From contig NZ_CP116619.1 in NCBI RefSeq assembly GCF_030409055.1, positions 5,096,212-5,160,211 on the forward strand: 64,000 nucleotides of DNA, written 5' to 3'. The notes beneath the pieces were generated by a model that ran no database searches, had not been told where the DNA came from, and saw only the letters and a list, made by a program, of their open reading frames with translations. A program made the translations under genes and the position numbers. Shown in pieces: positions 26,731 through 33,834 of the stretch (positions within the stretch are counted from its first letter, which is position 1; each line of letters starts with the position of its first letter). The DNA is from Trichocoleus desertorum NBK24 (GTDB lineage: Bacteria; Cyanobacteriota; Cyanobacteriia; FACHB-46).

Positions 26731-27191
26731 TGAGGAATACTGTGGACTTAGAGAACAAAAAGCTTGAGGAACTCTTTAACCTGGCTGACAAGATTGGTAA
26801 ACAGCGTTATCACAGGTTGACCGAGCAAGACTTGGAAGATTACAAAAAATTCGATCGCTGGCGATATGTTAACGGTCGTAGCGAGTGTGGAACGACTAAA
26901 GAAAGTCAAGACTGGGTAAGAGATAACTCAGATTGGCATTGCCCAATTTGTGAAGCTAGATTCTCGGAGTGTGGTGGCAGAACGATTGACCACAAATTGC
27001 CTAGGGCGCAGTATCCTTGGCTATCAATGGACTTCAAGAATCTTTGGGTGATTTGTAGAGATTGCAACCTAGAGAAAGGTGAGAAGCATTGGTTTGAGTA
27101 TGAGCACTATATGATGATTCATCACCCTCAGCTTTTACCTGCCATTCAATCTGCACGTCCTACTCAATTGCTGAAGTCTTTGAAGGAATAA
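26730..27191 (+). CDS. HNH nuclease-like protein, third cassette gene (153 aa)
   Basis: The C-terminal half is an HNH module: CPICE (zinc), GGRTIDHKLPRAQYPW (DH catalytic segment), then FKNLWVICRDCNLEKG. The N-terminal 35 residues contain LEELFNLADKIGKQRYHRLT, a motif shared with the preceding protein, so the two probably recognise the same partner or each other. The start is a GTG overlapping the previous stop by one base. The Asp-His and the second Asn-bearing CN motif are intact, so an active nuclease is plausible. Confidence 0.8.
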   Translation: MRNTVDLENKKLEELFNLADKIGKQRYHRLTEQDLEDYKKFDRWRYVNGRSECGTTKESQDWVRDNSDWHCPICEARFSECGGRTIDHKLPRAQYPWLSMDFKNLWVICRDCNLEKGEKHWFEYEHYMMIHHPQLLPAIQSARPTQLLKSLKE

Positions 27192-27361
27192 CGAAGAAAA
27201 AACCTCAATCTCCGCCTAGATTGGATGATTAGGCAAGAGGCAAGAAAGAGCAAAATCTGGAGCAGCAGATTTCGAGACATGGCTGCGTGTCTCCAATAGC
27301 TCTAAGAGTCCGTCGAGTAGGATGATGAGTATCCCGACTGACTACATGAGTTTTATCAATT

Positions 27362-28213
27362 GTGTTTAAAAGTAGTGTTGTGTTCCCATTTAAGTTCTTA
27401 GTCCTAGCGATGCTGGGGGTACTACCGATCGCGATCGCCTGTACCGAGCAATCGTCACCCACTGCCCCAGTATCCAGTGCTAGTCCTGCCGCATCACCCA
27501 GTCCGATCGCTTCGCCTGCACCCTCAGCCACACCTACGAACGCGATCGCACCAGGACAATATTGTTACCGTGCCGATTTGCCAACACTCACATCGGCCTT
27601 GCGCTTAACAGTAGCAGCGGATCAGACGGTTACTGGGGACAGTCGGGCCACCATTCAAAATAAGTCTGAGGGCTACTACTCTTCCTATGCTCAAAAGATT
27701 TCTGGATCTTTGGCGGGAGATCAACTAAAGGCCCAAATTCGTACCTGGATTGAGTATGACGTTCAAGATACCCAGGAAACCTGGAGCATCACGCCCAGCG
27801 GGGTTGTGACGCAGCAGGATAAATTCGTTGCTGCCAATTGTGAAGAGGTGCGATCGCGTTTCGCTGATAAGGATGGATTGGAAGCGCGTGATCTCCTAGA
27901 CGTAGCCTCTGCCGTGCATACGAAGCAAGTACAGTTTGAGGCGGGTCGTAACAGCACTGTCATTAACCATGCGGTCGTTCGGGGAGAACGAGATCTGTAT
28001 CTGCTCAAGGCTCAAGGAGGACAGCAAATGAAGATCGCCCTGACCTCGACAGAACAGAATGCCACCTTTGATGTCGTGTCTCCCAGCGGAGATATTCTGA
28101 CTACCGAGGCGCAGTCAGAAACGGTGCCTTTGCCCCATACTGGCGACTACCAAGTGATTGTCGGGAGTACACGTGGCAATGCTACCTATGAGTTGCAAAT
28201 CACGATTCAGTAA
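27362..28213 (+). CDS. lipoprotein with C-terminal PPC-like domain
   Basis: This 283-residue protein starts at a GTG at 27362 (another GTG lies at 27380). A signal sequence ends in a lipobox, PIAIAC, near residue 27. A Ser/Pro/Ala-rich linker follows (SPAASPSPIASPAPSATP). The body has two regions: a Cys-containing one of about 120 residues, then a C-terminal beta-rich segment, YLLKAQGGQQMKIALTS ... GDYQVIVGS, typical of bacterial pre-peptidase C-terminal domains. It is probably anchored in the periplasm or outer membrane. No enzymatic motif is visible. Confidence 0.78.
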   Translation: MFKSSVVFPFKFLVLAMLGVLPIAIACTEQSSPTAPVSSASPAASPSPIASPAPSATPTNAIAPGQYCYRADLPTLTSALRLTVAADQTVTGDSRATIQNKSEGYYSSYAQKISGSLAGDQLKAQIRTWIEYDVQDTQETWSITPSGVVTQQDKFVAANCEEVRSRFADKDGLEARDLLDVASAVHTKQVQFEAGRNSTVINHAVVRGERDLYLLKAQGGQQMKIALTSTEQNATFDVVSPSGDILTTEAQSETVPLPHTGDYQVIVGSTRGNATYELQITIQ

Positions 28214-28252
28214 ATCTAGACTCCCGATCTAGGCTAGCGATCGCCCTTTAAT

Positions 28253-28279
28253 AAAAAACCCTTGGCTACGGCTGAGGGT
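28253..28279. repeat. A-tract/GC hairpin after the lipoprotein gene
   Basis: Six A are followed by a hairpin ACCCT-TG-GC / GC-TG-AGGGT with loop TACG (28258-28279), then CAATC. It resembles the element after ilvE in layout and in its flanking bases. The T-rich strand is again opposite to the upstream gene. Confidence 0.6.
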
Positions 28280-28438
28280 CTCAATCTGCTTTTACTGATC
28301 TCGCGATCTTATTTAACTTTGTTGATAGTCTAATAACTTGTTTTCTTGCAGATTAGTGTAAATATGGCTCTGTACGAGGTAAAAACCTAGTTTGTCAGTA
28401 GTCCCATTGTTCTGCGTGCTCCATACATCGGCTGACAT

Positions 28439-30499
28439 ATGCAAAGTCCAATTATTACGTTCACCATTCTGCTGACGGTCATCCTGTTCGTGCCGTCCCT
28501 GTTTGAGCGGTTGCGTCTGCCTGGGCTAGTCGGCTTATTAATTGCTGGCGTGGTACTGGGGCAGAGTGGGTTGCACTGGTTGGATCACGAATCTGAAACC
28601 ATGCAACTGCTATCGGGCATCGGCAAAGTCTATTTGATGTTTGTGGCAGGTTTGGAAATTGATCTCAAGCAGTTTCGCAAGACCCGCGATCGCTCTTTAG
28701 GATTCGGTTTCTTCACCTTTATCGTCCCGTTGCTCACGGGCATTGCCCTCGGACGGCTTTTTGGCTTTGGGTGGAATGCCTCCTTGCTCATAGGATCACT
28801 GCTGGCATCCCATACTCTATTGGCTTACCCGATTGTCAGCCGTTTAGGAGTGGTAGGGAATGAAGCGGTTATGGTGACGATTGGAGCCACCATTATTACC
28901 GACACAGCAGCCCTGCTAGTTTTAGCCGTTTGTGTGGGAATTCATACAGGAGCCTTTACTGCATCTGGCTTTGCCACGCTATTGATTGGGGTCGCCCTCT
29001 ATTCCGTGGTGGTTTTGGTGGGCTTAGATTGGGCAGGTAGAGAGTTTTTTCGGCGTTCTGGGGATGCAGAAGGCAATCAGTTTTTATTCATTTTGCTGGC
29101 GCTATTTTTAGCCTCGGTGGGCGCACAGGTAATTGGCATCGAGCAAATTGTTGGGGCATTCCTAGCAGGGCTGGCGGTCAACGATGTCTTGGGCAACAGC
29201 CCCGTGAAAGAAAAGGTGGAATTTGTCGGCGGCGTATTGTTTATCCCCTGCTTCTTTATCGATATGGGGCTACTCATCAATCTACCCGCCTTTCTCAAAA
29301 CCTTGAGTGCTCTTTGGTTCACTCTAGGCATTGTGATTGCGCTGATTGGCAGTAAGTTCGTCGCGGCGCTCTTAGCGAAGTGGGCTTATCGCTACAACGT
29401 CCCAGAGTTGATGACAATGTGGTCGTTATCTCTCCCGCAAGTGGCTGCTACGTTGGCCGCTACGTTGGTAGGGTATCAAACGGTCAATGCCGCAGGAGAA
29501 CGGTTGATTGGAGAAGGGGTGCTCAATAGTGTCATTGTGTTGATGGTGGTCACTTCTGTGTTAGGGCCACTGATTACGGCGCGATTTGCTCCCCAGATCT
29601 CGACTCCGTCTGCTGATCTCGATACTGCATCGGCGTCGTGGCTCGTAGATCCGCCAATTCCACACAACCCGGAATCTGATACGCCTTTTACTGTGGTGGT
29701 TCCGACTTATAACCCCAGAACTCAGCAATTTCTGATTGAAATGGCAGCGATGTTAGCGCGGCATGAGTTAGGGCGGATTGTGCCGATGGCGATCGTCAAA
29801 GCTCCTGTCTACATGGATCACCCCCGGCTGGAATCTCTGTTGGATCGCAACCATAAACGACTGCAAGGGGCGATCGCTCTGGGGCAAGAGCTGAATGTAG
29901 AAACTCAAGCGACGATTCGGATTGATGATGATGTGGCGATCGGCATTAGTCGAGAGAGCCGAGAACAAAATGCTAATTTAATTGTTATGGGCTGGTCTCG
30001 TACTACCGGATTTCGGGCGCGGCTCTTTGGCAATGTGATTGATAATGTCATTTGTTCCGCTCACTGTCCGGTCGCTGTGACGCGGTTACTCATGAGTCCT
30101 GCCTCGATCAAAAACATTCTGGTGCTGGTTAACGATTTTACGCCTGCAACCTTACGCACTATCCGATTGGCTCAAGTGTTGGCTGACACCAACCAAGCGG
30201 TTGTCACCCTGTTCCATGTCAGTAACCCTCAGAGTTCGACTGCCCAATCCACCAAATTTTCTACCCGACTGTCCGAGGTTGCCACCAGTCATAGCTTGAA
30301 GGTTGGCACCATTACTCAAACTGTTCAGAGTAGCGATATTGTGGGGGCGGTTTTGGAAGCAGCGGAGGCGGTTGATTTGGTCATGCTGCATACGGTGCGC
30401 TACCGAACTGCCGGAGGATTAGCGGTGAGTGAGGTGACCACAAAAATTGTGCAATCTTTGAATTGTTCTCTGATCCTGTTGGGAGAACCCCAAACGTGA
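28439..30499 (+). CDS. CPA2-type cation:proton antiporter with C-terminal UspA-like domains
   Basis: This is a 686-residue Kef/NapA-type antiporter. The first 390 residues have 12-13 membrane helices with LPGLVGLLIAGVVLGQSGL, an SHTLLAYPIVSRLG motif and ITDTAALLVLA, where the Asp is the expected ion-binding residue of CPA2. The last 280 residues are soluble and contain universal-stress-type segments (LIVMGWSRTTG...RLFGNVIDNVICSAHCPVAVTRL, then ILVLVNDF and a second repeat). Such domains probably sense nucleotides and gate transport. The ion (Na or K) is not known. Confidence 0.9.
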   Translation: MQSPIITFTILLTVILFVPSLFERLRLPGLVGLLIAGVVLGQSGLHWLDHESETMQLLSGIGKVYLMFVAGLEIDLKQFRKTRDRSLGFGFFTFIVPLLTGIALGRLFGFGWNASLLIGSLLASHTLLAYPIVSRLGVVGNEAVMVTIGATIITDTAALLVLAVCVGIHTGAFTASGFATLLIGVALYSVVVLVGLDWAGREFFRRSGDAEGNQFLFILLALFLASVGAQVIGIEQIVGAFLAGLAVNDVLGNSPVKEKVEFVGGVLFIPCFFIDMGLLINLPAFLKTLSALWFTLGIVIALIGSKFVAALLAKWAYRYNVPELMTMWSLSLPQVAATLAATLVGYQTVNAAGERLIGEGVLNSVIVLMVVTSVLGPLITARFAPQISTPSADLDTASASWLVDPPIPHNPESDTPFTVVVPTYNPRTQQFLIEMAAMLARHELGRIVPMAIVKAPVYMDHPRLESLLDRNHKRLQGAIALGQELNVETQATIRIDDDVAIGISRESREQNANLIVMGWSRTTGFRARLFGNVIDNVICSAHCPVAVTRLLMSPASIKNILVLVNDFTPATLRTIRLAQVLADTNQAVVTLFHVSNPQSSTAQSTKFSTRLSEVATSHSLKVGTITQTVQSSDIVGAVLEAAEAVDLVMLHTVRYRTAGGLAVSEVTTKIVQSLNCSLILLGEPQT

Positions 30500-30510
30500 T
30501 GCCTTTAGCT

Positions 30511-30849
30511 TTAGTTAGAACTGCTGGCATCAGACAGCCCCTTAATGCTGGCTAAACAGTTGGCGAGTAAGCAGCGATTGAGCGAGCTGTATTTGGTTTG
30601 TCCTTCTTTTCTGACTTGGACGAGGCCGCAATCAACCAGAGTTTTGGAGTGGTGACAGAACAACGCCAAGCTAATTTCTAAGTGGTTGGCGAGTTCTGAA
30701 CCGCTCATTTCTTGGGACTGGGCTAGCAATTCTACAATCCGTAAGCGGGTGGGATCGCTAAGGGCCGCAAAGATTTTAGCGCGTTGTTCTGAGTCTAATT
30801 TCAGCAAGGCCACAGGGCTGAGGGAGGAATTGAGATTGGAGTCGAGCAT
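30511..30849 (-). CDS. ArsR-family repressor divergent from trxA (RexT-like by context)
   Basis: This is a 112-residue winged-helix regulator of the ArsR/SmtB family. It shows ALSDPTRLRIVELLAQ, the recognition segment GSELANHLEISLALFCHHSKTL and the wing VRKEGQTKYSSL. It lacks the ELCVC arsenic site; cysteines are C65, C74, C93 and C98. It is divergent from trxA, with two palindromes and a promoter between them. In Anabaena, an ArsR-type redox repressor called RexT controls trxA2 from such an arrangement. The match here is by position and family, and the vicinal cysteines I recall for RexT are not present. Confidence 0.86.
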   Translation of the reverse strand: MLDSNLNSSLSPVALLKLDSEQRAKIFAALSDPTRLRIVELLAQSQEMSGSELANHLEISLALFCHHSKTLVDCGLVQVRKEGQTKYSSLNRCLLANCLASIKGLSDASSSN

Positions 30850-30924
30850 GGGCGATCGCAGGGGTGTGATCCCTTTCCAGTGCTAATAGATTCTACTTCC
30901 ATCTTAAGGTGTAAAAGCATTTAC

Positions 30925-30948
30925 TCAAATACTTAAACAAGTACTTGA
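30925..30948. promoter_or_regulatory. operator palindrome 1 upstream of trxA
   Basis: TCAAATACTT-AAAC-AAGTACTTGA is an inverted repeat with 9 of 10 bases matching. Its right arm overlaps the -35 box of the trxA promoter, so a bound repressor would exclude RNA polymerase. Confidence 0.7.
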
Positions 30949-30973
30949 CTACCGCAAAAAGGTTGTCTATCAT
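30945..30973 (+). promoter_or_regulatory. trxA promoter
   Basis: TTGACT at 30945-30950 and TATCAT at 30968-30973 are 17 bases apart, giving a near-consensus sigma70-type promoter about 60 bases before the trxA start. Confidence 0.7.
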
Positions 30974-30974
30974 T

Positions 30975-30996
30975 TAGTTAAATGGTTGTTTAACTA
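30975..30996. promoter_or_regulatory. operator palindrome 2 upstream of trxA
   Basis: TAGTTAAA-TGGTTG-TTTAACTA is a perfect 8-bp inverted repeat lying at or just after the expected transcription start of trxA. Confidence 0.65.
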
Positions 30997-31031
30997 CTTG
31001 AACTGCAACAACCAACTGGAGGCGTAACGCC

Positions 31032-31394
31032 ATGTCAGATCATTATCAATCAATCAAGCTGACCGACGAAAACTTTGAAAGCGAAGTGCTCGCTAGTTCC
31101 GTTCCCGTATTGGTAGATTTTTGGGCTCCTTGGTGTGGGCCTTGCCGGATGCTCAGTCCCATTGTGGAAGACCTAGCCGTAGAGTTTGAGGGGCAAGCAA
31201 AGGTAGCCAAGCTCAATGTGGATGATTACGAGCAACTCGCCACGCAATACAACATCAGCGCTATCCCGACTCTCATTTTGTTTCAGGATGGTTATGCTGT
31301 TGACCAAGTGAGTGGAGTGGTCCGCAAGCAAGTGTTGGCAGATAAGCTCAATTCCTTGTTGCACCGCGATCGCACCTCTCATTCCGCCGCCTAA
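31032..31394 (+). CDS. trxA: thioredoxin
   Basis: This 120-residue thioredoxin has the redox motif FWAPWCGPCRM with cysteines at 35 and 38, and the cis-Pro is in ISAIPTLILF. It reduces disulfides in target enzymes. It is preceded by a strong ACTGGAGGCG Shine-Dalgarno and is divergent from an ArsR-type repressor with operator palindromes at its promoter. An Old Yellow Enzyme follows 39 bases after the stop, probably on the same transcript. The context points to an oxidative- or electrophile-stress operon. Confidence 0.96.
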   Translation: MSDHYQSIKLTDENFESEVLASSVPVLVDFWAPWCGPCRMLSPIVEDLAVEFEGQAKVAKLNVDDYEQLATQYNISAIPTLILFQDGYAVDQVSGVVRKQVLADKLNSLLHRDRTSHSAA

Positions 31395-31433
31395 TTTAGT
31401 TTGTTTCAATGGAGTCTTAGGGAGATTTTGTTC

Positions 31434-32540
31434 ATGAGTGCCAATGTTGATCTGCTCTCTTCGGTAAAGCTCGGTCCTTACGAACTGCCGAATCGCTTGG
31501 TGATGGCTCCTCTAACTCGGAATCGGGCGGGAGCAGGTGATGTGCCTGGAGCCTTAAATGCGACTTACTATGCTCAGCGAGCTTCCGCAGGTTTGATTGT
31601 TAGTGAAGCTAGTCAAGTGTCACCGCAGGGTTTGGGATATCCTAGTACCCCTGGTATTTACTCACCAGAACAGGTGGCAGGCTGGCGGCTGATCACTGAG
31701 GCTGTCCATGCGAAGGGAGGGCGGATCTTCTTACAACTTTGGCATGTGGGACGAATCTCCCATCCTTCTTTGCAACCGGACGGCGCTTTGCCTGTGGCTC
31801 CTTCCGCGATCGCGCCCGCAGGGGAAGCTGCTACCTATGAAGGGATGAAGCCCTTTGTCACTCCTCGCGCTCTAGAGAGCCATGAAATTCCTGGGATTGT
31901 AGAGCAGTACCGTCAGGGGGCGCAGAATGCTTTAGAGGCTGGGTTTGACGGCGTAGAAATTCACGCAGCCAATGGTTATCTGATTGATCAGTTTTTGCGG
32001 GATGGCACCAACCATCGGACAGACGAATATGGTGGCTCGATCGAAAACCGAGCTAGGTTCTTGCTGGAAGTCACAGAAGCCGTCGTGAGTGTGTGGGGTG
32101 GAGATAGAGTCGGTGTCCGTCTCGCTCCCAGCGGTTCCTTTAACGATATGTCTGACTCTGACCCCGTAGCGACGTTTAGCTATGTGGCTGAGGCGCTGAA
32201 TCGGTTCAATCTTGCTTATCTACACATTGTCGAGCCAAGAGCTGATGACAACTTTACTGCCGGGACACCCGCTTCTCGCTTAACTACAGGCTACTTCCGC
32301 TCGATCTTCAAAGGCACACTTATTGCTGCGGGAGGCTTCGATCGCGAGAGCGGAAATGCGGTGATAGCCAACGGAGAAGCAGATTTAGTCGCTTATGGCA
32401 GGCTGTTCATTGCGAACCCGGATCTGCCAGAACGCTTTGCCATCGATGCGCCGCTCAATCCTGCCGATCGCTCTACCTTCTATGGCGGAGATGAGCGAGG
32501 ATATATCGATTATCCTGCTTTATCTCTCCAGAGCGCTTAG
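31434..32540 (+). CDS. Old Yellow Enzyme family alkene reductase (NemA-like)
   Basis: This FMN-dependent ene-reductase of 368 residues reduces activated C=C or nitro compounds with NAD(P)H. Visible motifs are LPNRLVMAPLTRNRA, QLWHVGRISHP, the substrate-binding HxxN in EIHAANGYLIDQFLRDGTN, RTDEYGGSIENR and the FMN-phosphate segment near YGRLFIANPDLP. The ATG at 31434 follows an AGGGAG; a TTG at 31401 is rejected. It is probably co-transcribed with trxA and ends in a HIP1-stem terminator. The substrate is unknown. Confidence 0.95.
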   Translation: MSANVDLLSSVKLGPYELPNRLVMAPLTRNRAGAGDVPGALNATYYAQRASAGLIVSEASQVSPQGLGYPSTPGIYSPEQVAGWRLITEAVHAKGGRIFLQLWHVGRISHPSLQPDGALPVAPSAIAPAGEAATYEGMKPFVTPRALESHEIPGIVEQYRQGAQNALEAGFDGVEIHAANGYLIDQFLRDGTNHRTDEYGGSIENRARFLLEVTEAVVSVWGGDRVGVRLAPSGSFNDMSDSDPVATFSYVAEALNRFNLAYLHIVEPRADDNFTAGTPASRLTTGYFRSIFKGTLIAAGGFDRESGNAVIANGEADLVAYGRLFIANPDLPERFAIDAPLNPADRSTFYGGDERGYIDYPALSLQSA

Positions 32541-32584
32541 GCTTGCCTTGACCGCAATTGGTGATTTTTAGGAACTTACTTCAT

Positions 32585-32620
32585 GCGATCGCCTGCTTCC
32601 ACAACGGGCGATCGCTTTTT
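32585..32620 (+). terminator. terminator with HIP1-palindrome stem
   Basis: GCGATCGCC (32585-32593) pairs with GGCGATCGC (32607-32615) over a 13-base loop and is followed by TTTTT. It sits 45 bases after the Old Yellow Enzyme stop, in the correct orientation. Confidence 0.82.
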
Positions 32621-32646
32621 ATGTATTTCGGAATGTATTGCAGCAT

Positions 32647-33468
32647 TCAAGCTTTAGCGAGCCGATGGAGCCAAATAAAGTTTGGTCCTTCTGGTGAACA
32701 TTTGCTTTGAATTAACTGATTGGAATAGTGAAGGTTTTGACCAGATAAGTCGTTTCTGTATCCCGACGCAAACCACTCCCCATAGGGATCATTGACAAAA
32801 AATCCGTTGGCATCATAACCACGAACCACCATAATGTGGCCGAAGCTGGTGAAGTAACCATGAATAATACAAGGTCTCCCTTCCGCGATCGCCTTGCGAA
32901 TATCAGATAGGCGGGCTTGAGTGGTGAAATCTACCTTTAAGCCATAAGCGCGACCCATTTTCGCCAAATCCAACGGTTCCCAGCGTGATAGGCGGTTGCG
33001 CTCCATATAGCGATATAGTTCATCCTCCAACTGCCCTACGCCTGTCTGCCCTTTAATCTGGAAGTAAGCCATCACCATTGCATAGGAAGTGACATTACAA
33101 GCGCCAGTTGGGTTTAAGGCATTGTCTAACTGGCTTTTGTGCGGGACATTCAGGATTTTGCGTTCTGGTAGACGAGGTGCAGGTAGGGGTAGAGAAATCC
33201 GAGGTCTTGGGGGGGTGGCTGTTGTGACTTGGTTTTGGTTGTTGATCAGTTGGGCATGGGGCGTGTAGACATGCCAGGTATTTTGTGGGGGATTGCCGAG
33301 GAAATCCTTGAGGAGTGCCACCTTGAGGTGATTTTTATCGACTGCCTTCCAAGAGTGAATCTCAAATATTTTGCCTGCCTCTACTTGAACTTTGTCTGAT
33401 TCAGATAGCTTAGTAGAGTCAGCCGTTGATTTCTTAAAAGTAGTATTGCGAAGAACTTTCAGTTTCAT
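32647..33468 (-). CDS. C39-like cysteine peptidase family protein
   Basis: This 273-residue protein has an N-terminal region of about 90 residues, possibly an SH3-like fold. A Pro/Arg-rich linker and a C39_2-type papain-fold domain follow. The likely nucleophile is Cys in TGACNVTSYAMVM, the His is in SFGHIMVVRGYD, and the Asn/Asp is in FFVNDPYGEW. No signal peptide is evident. Bacteriocin-processing C39 domains are usually fused to ABC transporters; this one is not, so another role is likely. The ATG at 33468 is chosen because the in-frame extension upstream starts at ATT. Confidence 0.8.
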   Translation of the reverse strand: MKLKVLRNTTFKKSTADSTKLSESDKVQVEAGKIFEIHSWKAVDKNHLKVALLKDFLGNPPQNTWHVYTPHAQLINNQNQVTTATPPRPRISLPLPAPRLPERKILNVPHKSQLDNALNPTGACNVTSYAMVMAYFQIKGQTGVGQLEDELYRYMERNRLSRWEPLDLAKMGRAYGLKVDFTTQARLSDIRKAIAEGRPCIIHGYFTSFGHIMVVRGYDANGFFVNDPYGEWFASGYRNDLSGQNLHYSNQLIQSKCSPEGPNFIWLHRLAKA

Positions 33469-33562
33469 AATGTCATTGAAAATCAACTCAAGGGGATAGT
33501 TACACCTTATCTCTGTCTCGTTCCAGTTTTAATGACTGGGGTTTAATCGCTAGGGCGATCGC

Positions 33563-33604
33563 AAGATTGAATAGACGAGACTGCATAGACAAGACTGCAT
33601 AGAT
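33563..33604. repeat. 14-nt tandem repeat (3 copies)
   Basis: The units are AAGATTGAATAGAC, GAGACTGCATAGAC and AAGACTGCATAGAT, contiguous and imperfect. Confidence 0.7.
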
Positions 33605-33679
33605 AAGGCACGCTAAATATTTGACGTTAGAGAGCGAGGACGGTGCCTCAGGCAGAGGTTATGTCTAAAGCTCCAGTCC

Positions 33680-33707
33680 CTAACTCCTAATGCCTAACTT
33701 CTAATAC
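33680..33707. repeat. heptanucleotide tandem repeat (4 copies)
   Basis: The units CTAACTC, CTAATGC, CTAACTT and CTAATAC are contiguous. Heptamer repeats of this sort (STRR-like) are common between cyanobacterial genes. Confidence 0.65.
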
Positions 33708-33834
33708 AAGGGACTAGGCGCGGACTTCGTTAAAATGGCTATAATCGGCTCCTAAGTTTGACAATCTTAAGAGTTTATTTCTACTAAGTACCTTAAACTT
33801 CAGCCAAGTCGCCCTTAGCTGCTGTGTTGATGCC

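Larger units (their letters stand above)
33469..33834. other. intergenic region with two short tandem repeats
   Basis: This gap between divergent genes contains a 14-base unit repeated three times (33563-33604) and a 7-base unit repeated four times (33680-33707). Nothing protein-coding or RNA-like was recognised. Confidence 0.55.

Noticed and set aside
33563..33707. Tandem repeats tested as a CRISPR array
   Set aside because: The units are contiguous with no spacers and are too short; no cas genes are nearby.
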